DNA of 64,000 bases from the NCBI RefSeq assembly GCF_002803845.1, contig NZ_CP024985.1, forward strand, positions 3,038,001-3,102,000. The letters run 5' to 3'. Each line of letters starts with the position of its first letter. Position 1 is the first letter of the stretch. Source of the DNA: Streptomyces lavendulae subsp. lavendulae (GTDB lineage: Bacteria; Actinomycetota; Actinomycetes; Streptomycetales; Streptomycetaceae). Both the position numbers and the translations under genes were made by a program. The notes beneath the pieces were generated by a model. It worked only from the letters and a program-made list of their open reading frames with translations, did no database searches and had not been told where the DNA came from. This document shows positions 29,738 to 38,587 of the stretch, piece by piece.

Positions 29738-30583
29738 TCACGGCATCGCCTTGCGGGCGGTCGCGAAGCGCGGGCGGTTGTTCAGGTCGGGGTGGTCGGC
29801 GGAGTCCGCCCAGCCCCGCTCGTCGGCGAAGATCCACGGCACCTGGCCGCCCTGGGTGTCGGCGTGCTCGATGACGACGATGCCGCCGGGCCGCAGCAGC
29901 CGGTGCGCGGTGCGCTCGATCCCGCGGATGGTGTCGAGGCCGTCCTCGCCGGAGAACAGCGCCATCTCGGGGTCGTGGTCGCGGGCCTCCGGGGCCACGT
30001 ACTCCCACTCGGTGAGCGGGATGTAGGGCGGGTTGGAGATCACCAGGTCGACCTGGCCGTCCAGCTCGGGCAGCGCGCTCAGCGCGTCGCCCTGGTGGAC
30101 GGTGACGCGGGAGCCCTCGGCGTTCTTGCGCGTCCACCGCAGGGCGTCCTCGGACAGCTCCACGGCGTGCACGCGCGAGCGGGGCACCTCCTGGGCCATG
30201 GCGAGCGCGATCGCGCCGGAGCCGGTGCACAGGTCCACGATCAGCGGCTCGACGACGTCCATCGCCCGGACGGCCTGTATGGCCCAGTCCACGACCGACT
30301 CGGTCTCGGGCCGGGGCACGAACACCCCGGGGCCGACCTGGAGCTCCAGGTAGCGGAAGAAGGCGCGGCCGGTGATGTGCTGGAGCGGCTCGCGCGCCTC
30401 GCGGCGGGCGACGGCCTCCCAGTAGCGGGCGTCGAAGTCCGCGTCCTTGACGTGGTGCAGTTCCCCCCGCTTGACGCCGTGCACGAAGGCCGCGAGCTCC
30501 TCCGCGTCGAAACGCGGTGAGGGCACGCCGGCGGCGGCCAGCCGCTGGGTGGCCTGGGCCACCTCGGCAAGCAGCAAGTTCAC
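29738..30583 (-). CDS. prmC: Peptide chain release factor N5-glutamine methyltransferase PrmC
   Basis: 281 residues. The SAM-dependent enzyme methylates the Gln of the GGQ motif in RF1 and RF2. It has an N-terminal helical release-factor-binding domain, then a Rossmann methyltransferase with VDLCTGSGAIALAMA and the diagnostic NPPYIPLTEW tetrad. It sits 53 bp downstream of its substrate gene prfA, the common bacterial order. Confidence 0.95.
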   Translation of the reverse strand: MNLLLAEVAQATQRLAAAGVPSPRFDAEELAAFVHGVKRGELHHVKDADFDARYWEAVARREAREPLQHITGRAFFRYLELQVGPGVFVPRPETESVVDWAIQAVRAMDVVEPLIVDLCTGSGAIALAMAQEVPRSRVHAVELSEDALRWTRKNAEGSRVTVHQGDALSALPELDGQVDLVISNPPYIPLTEWEYVAPEARDHDPEMALFSGEDGLDTIRGIERTAHRLLRPGGIVVIEHADTQGGQVPWIFADERGWADSADHPDLNNRPRFATARKAMP

Positions 30584-30636
30584 GCTGGTCCTCCGGGCTG
30601 CTGTCGTACGGGGGGTGGTACGGGGATCGGGCCGGA

Positions 30637-31716
30637 TCAGTGCGCGGCGGCGAGCTTGGCCGCCGAGTCCGTGTCGACGCAGGCCTGGATGACCGCGTCG
30701 AGGTCGCCGTCGAGCACCTGGTCCAAGTTGTACGCCTTGAAACCGGTCCGGTGGTCCGAGATCCGGTTTTCCGGGTAGTTGTACGTACGGATCTTCTCCG
30801 AACGGTCCACGCTGCGCACCTGGCTGCGGCGCACGTCGGAGGCCTCCTGCTCGGCGGCTTCCTGGGCGGCGGCCAGCAGGCGCGAGCGCAGGATGCGCAT
30901 GGCCTGCTCCTTGTTCTGGAGCTGGCTCTTCTCGTTCTGGCAGGAGGCGACCACACCGGTCGGGATGTGCGTGATGCGCACGGCCGAGTCGGTGGTGTTG
31001 ACGGACTGGCCGCCGGGGCCGGAGGAGCGGTACACGTCGATGCGCAGGTCGTTGGCGTTGATCTCGACCTCGACCTCCTCGGCCTCCGGGGTGACGAGCA
31101 CGCCGGCGGCGGAGGTGTGGATGCGGCCCTGGGACTCGGTGGCCGGAACGCGCTGTACGCGGTGTACGCCGCCCTCGTACTTCAGGCGGGCCCAGACGCC
31201 CTGGCCGGGCTCGGTCGCGCCGTTGCCGCCCTTGGTGCGGACGGAGACCTGGACGTCCTTGTAGCCGCCGAGCTCGGACTCGGTGGCGTCGATGATCTCG
31301 GTCTTCCAGCCCACGCGCTCGGCGTAGCGCAGGTACATGCGCAGCAGGTCGCCCGCGAACAGGGCGGACTCGTCGCCGCCGGCGCCGGCCTTGACCTCCA
31401 GGAGCACGTCCTTGTCGTCGCTGGGGTCGCGCGGGACGAGCAGCAGGCGGAGCTTCTCGGTGAGCTCTTCGCGCTGGGCGCTCAGTTCCTTGGCCTCGGC
31501 GGCGAAGTCCGGGTCGTCGGCCGCCAGCTCCTTGGCCGTCTCGATGTCCTCGGCCGACTGCTTCCAGGCACGGAAGGTCGCGACGATCGGGGTCAGTTCC
31601 GCGTAGCGCTTGTTGAGCTTGCGCGCGTTGGCCTGATCCGAGTGGACCGAAGGGTCGGCGAGCTTCGTCTCAAGATCGGCGTGTTCGCCGACCAGTTCCT
31701 CGACCGCTTCGAACAT
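30637..31716 (-). CDS. prfA: Peptide chain release factor 1
   Basis: 359 residues from the ATG at 31716 ([16 protein letters not shown]). RF1 ends translation at UAA and UAG. The anticodon-like tripeptide PAT is in [14 protein letters not shown], and the peptidyl-hydrolysis loop GGQ is in [15 protein letters not shown]. The N-terminal coiled-coil domain and C-terminal [16 protein letters not shown] segment are normal. prmC follows directly. Confidence 0.97.
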   Translation of the reverse strand: MFEAVEELVGEHADLETKLADPSVHSDQANARKLNKRYAELTPIVATFRAWKQSAEDIETAKELAADDPDFAAEAKELSAQREELTEKLRLLLVPRDPSDDKDVLLEVKAGAGGDESALFAGDLLRMYLRYAERVGWKTEIIDATESELGGYKDVQVSVRTKGGNGATEPGQGVWARLKYEGGVHRVQRVPATESQGRIHTSAAGVLVTPEAEEVEVEINANDLRIDVYRSSGPGGQSVNTTDSAVRITHIPTGVVASCQNEKSQLQNKEQAMRILRSRLLAAAQEAAEQEASDVRRSQVRSVDRSEKIRTYNYPENRISDHRTGFKAYNLDQVLDGDLDAVIQACVDTDSAAKLAAAH

Positions 31717-31770
31717 CGGGTGCTCCTGTGGTGAAAGTAAAAATGGGCTGGTTCGGCTGAACGACGACAA

Positions 31771-31825
31771 AGGCGCCGGTCCGGCCGCCCCCGCGAAGTC
31801 AGGGGGCGGCCGGTGACCGGCGCCT
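31771..31825 (-). terminator. Terminator after rpmE
   Basis: Arms at 31771-31792 and 31802-31825 form a ~22-bp GC-rich stem with a 2-base bulge and a 9-base loop. On the minus strand it is followed by a short T-containing stretch, and it separates rpmE from prfA. Confidence 0.7.
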
Positions 31826-31833
31826 GGGTCGCG

Positions 31834-32052
31834 CTACTTCTTGGCCGCACCCTTGCCGAAGCGGGCCTCGAAGCGGGCCACACGGCCACCGGTGTCGAGG
31901 ATCTTCTGCTTGCCCGTGTAGAACGGGTGGCACTCGGAGCAGACCTCGGCACGGATGGTGCCCTCGGTCAGGGTGCTACGGGTGGTGAACGACGCGCCAC
32001 AGGTGCAGCTGACCTGGGTCTCGACGTACTCGGGGTGAACATCGCGCTTCAA
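31834..32052 (-). CDS. rpmE: 50S ribosomal protein L31, zinc-binding type
   Basis: 72 residues with the four cysteines of the C+ form: CTCG near the N-terminus and [13 protein letters not shown]. The zinc ion stabilises L31 on the 50S subunit. Streptomycetes keep a second, zinc-free L31 under Zur control, and this is the zinc-dependent copy. Its C-terminus FGKGAAKK is basic. The upstream 173 bp hold the promoter region but no clear Zur box. Confidence 0.96.
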   Translation of the reverse strand: MKRDVHPEYVETQVSCTCGASFTTRSTLTEGTIRAEVCSECHPFYTGKQKILDTGGRVARFEARFGKGAAKK

Positions 32053-32225
32053 GGTGTCTCCTAGATTCGGGAGGGCGCCGGGTCGCAGGAGCCGAATTGC
32101 GCACTGCGTGAACCGGGGCCGACAGACCAGTCTGCCAGGACCGGGCCGCCTGTCAAAATTCTGAGGACGCTCCCCTCAACGGGGAGGAGCGGGCATCTAT
32201 TCCGGCCGGGTCCCGGCAGGAAGGG

Positions 32226-33326
32226 CTACTGGACGATCGAGCCCGCGGTGCTCTTGTCCCCGTTGGAGTGTTCGGTGGCCGCGGCGGGGATGGGCTGGTC
32301 GGCCAGCAGGGCGTCCCAGACCATCTTCGAGTCCTTGGGCAGGAGCGCGACGCGGTCCTTGTCGAGCGGGTCCTGGGTCACCGGGACGGTGATCATGTGC
32401 ATGTTCTCGCCGCTGATGCCCTGGAGCCCCTGGGCGAAGCTCGCGAGGGACTTCACGTCGCCGAGCGCCTTGTCGGTGGTGATCGCCTTGGTGGCGGAGT
32501 CGGCGAGACCGTAGAGCTTCTTCGGGCTGTCGAAGACGCCGACGCCCTTGACCTGCTTGATCAGCGCCTTGATGAAGGCCTGCTGGAGCTGTATTCGGCC
32601 CAGGTCGCCGCCGTCGCCGACGCTCTTGCGCGTGCGGACCAGGCCGAGGGACTGCTCGCCGTTGAGCTTGTGGGAGCCGGCCGGCAGGTCGAGGTGGCTG
32701 CCGTAGTCCTTGATCGGCTTGGTGGTCGTGAGCTCGACCCCGCCGAGGTTGTCGATGATGTTCTTGAAGCCGGTGAAGTCGACCTCGATGTAGTGGTCCA
32801 TGCGGATCCCCGACATCGCCTCGACGGTCTTCACCGCGCAGGCGGCCCCGCCGATGGTGAAGGCCTCGTTGAACTGCGCGCGCTGCCGGGGGGCGCTGTT
32901 CTTCCCCTTGCCGATGGGGCAGGCGGGCCGCGGCAGCATCGTGTCGCGCGGGATCGACACCACGCTGGCCTGCTTGTGGCCCTCGTAGAGGTGGATGATC
33001 ATCGCCGTGTCGGAGCGGGCCGAGCCGCCGTCGTCCGCGCCGTACTCGCGGTTCGCCCCCTCGCGGGAGTCGGAGCCGAGGACCAGGATGTCCATCGAGC
33101 CGTTGTCGACGTTCGGCGGGCGGTCCTTGCCCAGGGCCTGGTCGATGTCGACGCTGTGCAGGTTGCCGTTGAGCTTGAAGTAGAACCAGCCGAGGCCACC
33201 GCCTCCGAGCAGGACGACGCCCGCTGCGGTCCACGCGGCGATGGTGAGGGCACGGCGCCGACGCGGCGGTTTCCGGCGGCGCCGGGTGACGGCGCGGCGG
33301 CCGCGGCCCTTGCTTTCCTCGCTCAT
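32226..33326 (-). CDS. LytR-CpsA-Psr (LCP) family cell-wall glycopolymer ligase
   Basis: 366 residues from an ATG with GAGGAG 3 nt upstream. The N-terminus is Arg-rich and cytoplasmic, with one transmembrane helix near 30-50 (LTIAAWTAAGVVLLGGGGLGW), then an extracellular LCP domain with DILVLGSDSRE, SDTAMIIHL, SIPRDTMLP and VEAMSGIRMDHYIEVDFTG. The Arg and Asp residues that bind the lipid pyrophosphate are present. LCP proteins transfer teichoic-acid-like polymers from undecaprenyl carriers to peptidoglycan, which fits the nearby WecA-type transferase gene. Confidence 0.93.
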   Translation of the reverse strand: MSEESKGRGRRAVTRRRRKPPRRRRALTIAAWTAAGVVLLGGGGLGWFYFKLNGNLHSVDIDQALGKDRPPNVDNGSMDILVLGSDSREGANREYGADDGGSARSDTAMIIHLYEGHKQASVVSIPRDTMLPRPACPIGKGKNSAPRQRAQFNEAFTIGGAACAVKTVEAMSGIRMDHYIEVDFTGFKNIIDNLGGVELTTTKPIKDYGSHLDLPAGSHKLNGEQSLGLVRTRKSVGDGGDLGRIQLQQAFIKALIKQVKGVGVFDSPKKLYGLADSATKAITTDKALGDVKSLASFAQGLQGISGENMHMITVPVTQDPLDKDRVALLPKDSKMVWDALLADQPIPAAATEHSNGDKSTAGSIVQ

Positions 33327-33584
33327 GCTCTCCTCAGTCCTGCGTGCGTTGCCCGCCGTATCTCTCACTCAGACGGACGAATGCGTTCCAGGGTTCCACG
33401 GCGCGCGGGGCGTACGGAACCCCGGGGGCGGCTCCCCCCGACGGGGGTGGACGGTGCGTGACGCCGCGGCCACCCGGGGTTGGGATCGTGAACGTACGAG
33501 CCTGCGGAGGGGTTCATTCCGCAGCATGAATGTGGCGAAGGTCGCACAGGCCCCGAACCGGGAAACCGTGGGGCGTGACGACAC
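33327..33584. other. Intergenic region between rho and the LCP gene
   Basis: Apart from the rho terminator hairpin (33585-33622) I see no gene in this ~310-bp gap. It should hold the LCP gene promoter. Short open frames on both strands have no ribosome site or recognisable sequence. Confidence 0.5.
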
Positions 33585-33622
33585 GAAGCCGCCCCCGCCG
33601 CGGGTGCGGCGGGGGCGGCTTC
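33585..33622. terminator. Strong hairpin terminator downstream of rho
   Basis: A perfect 17-bp stem (33585-33601 with 33606-33622) closes a GGGT tetraloop, beginning 17 bp after the rho stop. There is no U-tract. It is an interesting choice for the gene that encodes the termination factor itself. Confidence 0.85.
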
Positions 33623-33638
33623 GGTGAGGCGGACCCGG

Positions 33639-35804
33639 TCAGTCGTCGTTCTTGCCGGCCGGGGTCGTCTTCGCGATCTGCATCAGGAACTCGGCGTTCG
33701 ACTTCGTCTGCTTCATCTTGTCGAGCAGCAGCTCGATCGCCTGCTGCGAGTCGAGCGCGTGCAGCACCCGGCGCAGCTTCCAGACGATGGCGAGCTCCTC
33801 GCTGTTGAGGAGGATCTCCTCCTTGCGGGTGCCCGACGGGTCGACGTCGACGGCCGGGAAGATGCGCTTGTCGGCGAGCTTGCGGTCGAGCTTGAGCTCC
33901 ATGTTGCCGGTGCCCTTGAACTCCTCGAAGATCACCTCGTCCATGCGCGAGCCGGTGTCGACGAGCGCGGTGGCCAGGATGGTCAGCGAGCCGCCGTCCT
34001 CGATGTTGCGCGCGGCACCGAAGAAGCGCTTCGGCGGGTACAGCGCGGTCGAGTCGACACCACCGGACAGGATGCGGCCGGAGGCGGGCGCCGCGAGGTT
34101 GTACGCGCGGCCCAGACGGGTGATGGAGTCCAGCAGGACGACCACGTCGTGACCGAGCTCGACGAGACGCTTGGCGCGCTCGATGGCCAGCTCGGCGACG
34201 GTGGTGTGGTCCTCGGCCGGGCGGTCGAAGGTCGAGGAGATGACCTCGCCCTTGACCGACCGCTGCATGTCGGTGACCTCTTCCGGACGCTCGTCGACCA
34301 GGACGACCATCAGGTGGCACTCGGGGTTGTTGGTGGTGATCGCGTTGGCGATCGCCTGCATGATCATGGTCTTGCCGGTCTTCGGCGGGGCCACGATCAG
34401 GCCTCGCTGACCCTTTCCGATCGGCGACACGAGGTCGATGATGCGGGTGGTCAGCACCCCCGGGTCGGTCTCCAGACGGAGCCGGTCCTGCGGGTAGAGC
34501 GGCGTCAGCTTCTGGAACTCCGGGCGGCCTCGGCCGGATTCGGGCGCCATGCCGTTGACGGAGTCCAGACGCACGAGGGCGTTGAACTTCTCGCGGCGCT
34601 CGCCGTCCTTGGGCTGACGGACCGCACCGGTGGTGTGGTCGCCCTTGCGCAGACCCGCCTTGCGGACCTGGGCGAGGGAGACGTACACGTCGTTCGGGCC
34701 GGGCAGGTAGCCCGAGGTCCGGATGAACGCGTAGTTGTCGAGGATGTCGAGGATGCCCGCGACGGGGATCAGCACGTCGTCGTCGGCGACCTGCGGCTCG
34801 TTCGGCGCGAACTCGTCGCGGCCGCGACGGCCCCGGCGGTCGCGGTAACGGCCGCGACGGCCGCGACGGCCGTCCTCACCGTCGAAGTCGTCCTGCGGGC
34901 CGTTGTCCTGACGGTCCTGACGACCCTGCTGGCCCTGGCCCCGGCCGCCCTGCTGCTGACGGTCGGCGCGGTCCTGCCGGCCGCCGCCCTGGCCCTGGCC
35001 CTGGCCCTGGCCGCCCTGGCCCTGACCGCCCTGGGCCTGACCGCCCTGGGCCTGGCCCTGGTCGTCGGCCTTGGCACCGCGCTCGCGGCGGCCCTGGCGC
35101 TCGCCCCGCTCGGCACGGTCACCGCGCTCGGCACGGTCACCCCGCTCGCCGCGGTCACCGCGCTCGCCGCGGTCACGGCGGTCACGGCGGGTCCGGCCCT
35201 CGCCGGCCTCCTGCGGCTGGCCCTGGGCCGCGACGGTGGTCGCCGCCTCGGCCTTGGGCTCGGCCGCGGCCACCGGAGCGGCCTCGGTCTTCTGCTCGAC
35301 CGCCACGACGGCGGGCGCCGAGGACTCCGGGCTGCCGGAGGGCGCGGTCGCCCGACGGCGGCGGCGCTCGCCGACCGGGGCGTCCTCTACCCCGCGCTCG
35401 GCTTCCGCCGTGCGGGAGGGGCCCCCGGCGGGCTGGCCCGGGATGTCGATCTGCGCCTGCACGGCGGGCTTCTCGGCGGCGGGCGCCGCGGCGGCGGCCT
35501 CGCCCGTGCGGGCCTTGCTGGTGGCGCGGCGCTTCGGCTTGGTCTCGGCGGCGTCGGCGGCGGGGGCCGCGGCCTTGGGGGCGCTGCCGCCCTGCGCCTC
35601 CTTGATGACCTCGATCAGCTGGCTCTTGCGCATCCGCGCGGTGCCCCTGATCCCGAGGCCCGACGCGACCTGCTGCAGCTCGGCCAGGACCATGCCCTCA
35701 AGGCCGGTGCCGGAGCGGCGGCGCTTGGGTGCGGCGCCCGCGGCGGGGGCACTGGTGTCGACGTTGGTGTCGGCAGCGCCCATCAGATCGGTGGTGTCGC
35801 TCAC
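33639..35804 (-). CDS. rho: Transcription termination factor Rho
   Basis: 721 residues from a GTG with GGAAGGA upstream, much longer than the 419-residue E. coli Rho. The SAP-like N-terminal helical domain (~36-72) is followed by a large low-complexity insertion (~73-338) rich in Ala, then Arg/Asp/Gly/Glu repeats and Gly/Gln repeats. After it come the OB-fold RNA-binding domain (~340-420) and the RecA-like helicase with Walker [26 protein letters not shown] and the Q/R-loop region. The hexameric helicase releases RNA polymerase at C-rich sites. High-G+C Actinobacteria such as Micrococcus carry similar insertions, which extend RNA binding. Confidence 0.97.
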   Translation of the reverse strand: MSDTTDLMGAADTNVDTSAPAAGAAPKRRRSGTGLEGMVLAELQQVASGLGIRGTARMRKSQLIEVIKEAQGGSAPKAAAPAADAAETKPKRRATSKARTGEAAAAAPAAEKPAVQAQIDIPGQPAGGPSRTAEAERGVEDAPVGERRRRRATAPSGSPESSAPAVVAVEQKTEAAPVAAAEPKAEAATTVAAQGQPQEAGEGRTRRDRRDRGERGDRGERGDRAERGDRAERGERQGRRERGAKADDQGQAQGGQAQGGQGQGGQGQGQGQGGGRQDRADRQQQGGRGQGQQGRQDRQDNGPQDDFDGEDGRRGRRGRYRDRRGRRGRDEFAPNEPQVADDDVLIPVAGILDILDNYAFIRTSGYLPGPNDVYVSLAQVRKAGLRKGDHTTGAVRQPKDGERREKFNALVRLDSVNGMAPESGRGRPEFQKLTPLYPQDRLRLETDPGVLTTRIIDLVSPIGKGQRGLIVAPPKTGKTMIMQAIANAITTNNPECHLMVVLVDERPEEVTDMQRSVKGEVISSTFDRPAEDHTTVAELAIERAKRLVELGHDVVVLLDSITRLGRAYNLAAPASGRILSGGVDSTALYPPKRFFGAARNIEDGGSLTILATALVDTGSRMDEVIFEEFKGTGNMELKLDRKLADKRIFPAVDVDPSGTRKEEILLNSEELAIVWKLRRVLHALDSQQAIELLLDKMKQTKSNAEFLMQIAKTTPAGKNDD

Positions 35805-36234
35805 GAAGGGTCCTTCCCTGGAGCGGACGTCGGCCTGTCTGGCTCGGCGACCGGTTGTGCTGTCCGGCAACGGACCAGAACCTGATGGGTCATGGACCGC
35901 GGCCGGGGCGGTGGTCCGCCGATCGATGTACGGCGGAGAGAAACGTGCATGGGTGGTTCCGGCGAGAAGCCCCCGAGCTGGAAGCGTGGGAATGTCACGC
36001 CGATTCCGGAGCGTGCTCGAAACTGCTGGCAGCGATCAAAGCAGTCGGGGAGGCTCCCGGAAGAAAGGTGGTCCCGGATGGGGACACTGAGCACCGAGCC
36101 ATGGCGGCTTCGGATGCGCACTTGAGACTAACACTACCGGATCCAACAGATATTCCCCCTCTCAATCACCGGCAATAGCCCCTTCCGCGGGGTGGGCGGC
36201 CTGCCCGGCCGCCCGCCCCCGGCGGGCCGTGTCG
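35805..36234 (-). promoter_or_regulatory. Long rho leader region with an overlapping 106-codon frame
   Basis: The 430 bp between thrB and rho contain no established gene. On the minus strand, TTGCCG and TATCTG lie 17 bp apart near 36145-36175, and TAGTCT lies further downstream, both possible promoter elements. A GTG at 36121 opens a 106-codon frame that ends exactly in the rho start codon (GTGA overlap). Its third-position G+C is only about 70% by hand count, well below the neighbouring genes, so it is more likely an untranslated regulatory leader than a gene. Autoregulation by Rho is plausible. Confidence 0.45.
36194..36214 (-). terminator. Hairpin after thrB
   Basis: GGGCGGCC (36194-36201) pairs with GGCCGCCC (36207-36214) around a 5-base loop, 21 bp after the thrB stop. 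Likely the end of the thrB transcript. Confidence 0.6.
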
Positions 36235-37173
36235 TCACGACACGGACTGCCCGCCCTGGGTACCCAGCGGAAGGACGCTCGCGCCCGCGGCGTCGAGGGC
36301 GAGCCGGTTGGCCGCCCACCCTTCGCCCGCGAGCTGCGCGACCTTGTCGGCCGCGTCGTTGTCGACCAGCGCGAGGACCGTGGGGCCCGCGCCGGAGATG
36401 ACCGCGGGGATGCCGTCCGCCCGCAGCCGGCCCACGAGCGCCACGCTCTCGGGCATCGCGGGCGACCGGTACTCCTGGTGCAGCCGGTCCTCGGTGGCGG
36501 GCAGCAGGAACTCGGGACGCCTGGTCATGGCCTCCACGAGCAGGCCCGCGCGGCCCGCGTTCACGGCCGCGTCCACATGCGGCACGGTGCGCGGCAGCAG
36601 TCCCCGCGCGGTCTCGGTCAGGACCGGCTTGGAAGGCACGAAGACCACCGGAACGATGGAATCGGCGGGGTCCATCCGGATCGCCTTGGCACTGCCCCCG
36701 TCCATCCAGGCCAGGGTGAAGCCGCCGAGCAGACAGGCGGCGACGTTGTCGGGGTGCCCCTCGATCTCGGTGGCGAGCTCCAGCAGCGCGGCGTCGTCGA
36801 GCCTGGCCTCGCCGCCTATGGTCACGGCGCGCGCGGCGACGATGCCGGCGCAGATCGCGGCGGAGGAGGAGCCGAGGCCACGGCCGTGCGGGATGCGGTT
36901 GGCGCAGACGACCTCCAGGCCGCGCGGCTGCCCGCCCAGCAGGTCGAATGCCGTGCGCATGGAACGTACGAGGAGGTGGCTCTCGTCCCTCGGGAGGGTG
37001 TCGGCACCCTCACCCGCGATGTCGATGTTCAGGCCGGAGTCGGCGACCCGGACGACCACGTCGTCGTAGAGCCCCAGGGCCAGGCCGAGGGCATCGAAGC
37101 CGGGGCCGAGGTTGGCACTGCTGGCGGGGACGCGCACTCGTACGGCGGCGGCGCGGAACGCTGGACCTGCCAT
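36235..37173 (-). CDS. thrB: Homoserine kinase
   Basis: 312 residues. The GHMP-family kinase phosphorylates homoserine with ATP on the way to threonine. The GHMP ATP loop is RIPHGRGLGSSSAAICAGI. The N-terminal VRVPASSANLGPGFDALG block and the C-terminal SGAGPTVLAL block are also typical. An AAGGAG precedes the ATG. Unlike in many bacteria it is separated from thrC by 337 bp containing a strong terminator, so it must have its own promoter. Confidence 0.96.
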   Translation of the reverse strand: MAGPAFRAAAVRVRVPASSANLGPGFDALGLALGLYDDVVVRVADSGLNIDIAGEGADTLPRDESHLLVRSMRTAFDLLGGQPRGLEVVCANRIPHGRGLGSSSAAICAGIVAARAVTIGGEARLDDAALLELATEIEGHPDNVAACLLGGFTLAWMDGGSAKAIRMDPADSIVPVVFVPSKPVLTETARGLLPRTVPHVDAAVNAGRAGLLVEAMTRRPEFLLPATEDRLHQEYRSPAMPESVALVGRLRADGIPAVISGAGPTVLALVDNDAADKVAQLAGEGWAANRLALDAAGASVLPLGTQGGQSVS

Positions 37174-37464
37174 CGGTCGATGACACTCCTTGTGACTGTG
37201 CGAGATCTGGTGTCGGTGCGGGATCTTCGCTGCGAATGTACTGGAGAACGTACGACACCCGAAGGCCCTTGGGGCAGCACCGCGTCATATGCGCGGTGGC
37301 GGATGTAAGTACAGCGTATCGAAGGAAGGTTCTCTCGCGACATAGGGCGCACAGGAGGCGCACGATGCGTGTCGCGGTCTTCCGCGGTTCCGCCTTGACT
37401 TTTGGTGCCGTACGGGCCGAGTTGCCGGATTCCGCGGACTTCCGGGATCCGGCAACCCGGCGGC
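37174..37464 (-). promoter_or_regulatory. thrB upstream region
   Basis: No gene is visible. It should contain the thrB promoter. A perfect 10-bp inverted repeat, GTTGCCGGAT (37421-37430) with ATCCGGCAAC (37447-37456), lies just upstream of the thrC terminator hairpin and could be part of the termination structure or an operator. Confidence 0.45.
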
Positions 37465-37504
37465 GGGCCGGGAGGCCGGGGTCAGGGCCCCGGCCTCCCG
37501 GCCC
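37465..37504 (-). terminator. Terminator after thrC
   Basis: A perfect 17-bp stem (37465-37481 with 37488-37504) has a 6-base loop and lies 6 bp after the thrC stop. It ends the hom-thrC transcript. Confidence 0.85.
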
Positions 37505-37510
37505 TCCGGG

Positions 37511-38581
37511 TCAGATCAGGCCGAGACGGGCGGCCGCGGCCTCGGCGTCCACCGGAATGGTGACCGGCTGCGGAGCGCCGGCGACCGCCCAGTCGGGGTC
37601 CTTCAGGCCGTTGCCGGTGACGGTGCACACGATCGTCTGGCCGGGATCGACCAGGCCGAGCTCGGCGGCCTTCAGCAGACCGGCCACCGACGCGGCCGAG
37701 GCGGGCTCGACGAAGACGCCCTCCTGGGCCGCCAACAGCCGGTAGGCGGCCAGGATCTGGCGGTCCGTCACCTCGTCGATGAAGCCGCCCGACTCGTCCC
37801 GCGCGGCCAGCGCGTAGTCCCAGGAGGCCGGGTTGCCGATGCGGATCGCGGTGGCGATGGTGTGCGGCTCCTTGACGACCTCGCCGCGCACGATCGGCGC
37901 GGAGCCCGAGGCCTGGAAACCCCACACGCGGGGCGTACGGGAGGCCAGGCCGTCGGCCTTGTACTCCTTGAAGCCCTTCCAGTACGCGGTGATGTTGCCC
38001 GCGTTGCCCACCGGCAGGACATGGATGTCGGGGGCGTCGCCGAGCGCGTCCACGATCTCGAACGCGGCCGTCTTCTGGCCCTCGATCCGGACCGGGTTGA
38101 CGGAATTGACCAGCGCGACCGGGTAGTTGTCGGACAGCGCCCGGGCCAGGTCCAGGCAGTCGTCGAAGTTGCCGTCAACCTGCAGGATCTTGGCGCCGTG
38201 CACGAGCGCCTGACCCATTTTGCCCAGCGCGATCTTGCCGCGGGGCACGAGCACCGCGGACACCATGCCGGCGCGCACCGCGTAGGCGGCGGCGGAGGCG
38301 GAGGTGTTGCCCGTGGAGGCGCAGATGACGGCCTTGGCGCCGTCCTCCTTGGCCTTGGTGATGGCCATCGTCATGCCGCGGTCCTTGAAGGACCCCGTCG
38401 GGTTGGCGCCCTCCACCTTGAGGTGCACCTCACAGCCCGTGCGCTCCGAGAGCACCTGGGCGGGGACGAGGGGAGTGCCGCCCTCGCGGAGCGTGACCAC
38501 CGGGGTCGTGTCCGTCACCGGCAGGCGGTCCCGGTACTCCTCGATGATGCCGCGCCACTGGTGGGTGCGATTGCTGCTCAT
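37511..38581 (-). CDS. thrC: Threonine synthase
   Basis: 356 residues. The PLP fold-type II enzyme converts O-phosphohomoserine to threonine and phosphate. The PLP lysine is in [27 protein letters not shown] is the phosphate/PLP-contacting segment, and [12 protein letters not shown] is the Gly-rich phosphate-binding loop. The short actinobacterial/archaeal form is normal at this length. It starts 6 bp after hom and is co-transcribed with it. Confidence 0.97.
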   Translation of the reverse strand: MSSNRTHQWRGIIEEYRDRLPVTDTTPVVTLREGGTPLVPAQVLSERTGCEVHLKVEGANPTGSFKDRGMTMAITKAKEDGAKAVICASTGNTSASAAAYAVRAGMVSAVLVPRGKIALGKMGQALVHGAKILQVDGNFDDCLDLARALSDNYPVALVNSVNPVRIEGQKTAAFEIVDALGDAPDIHVLPVGNAGNITAYWKGFKEYKADGLASRTPRVWGFQASGSAPIVRGEVVKEPHTIATAIRIGNPASWDYALAARDESGGFIDEVTDRQILAAYRLLAAQEGVFVEPASAASVAGLLKAAELGLVDPGQTIVCTVTGNGLKDPDWAVAGAPQPVTIPVDAEAAAARLGLI

Positions 38582-38587
38582 GGGTCC

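Noticed and set aside
32167..32190. Palindromic GCTCCCC/GGGGAGGAGC after the LCP gene region
   Set aside because: The stem is imperfect with bulges and no follow-up signal, so it was not listed as a terminator.
35801..36121. 106-codon frame upstream of rho as a protein-coding gene
   Set aside because: Third-position G+C is about 70%, below surrounding genes, there is no good ribosome site and no recognisable domain. Kept only as a possible leader feature.
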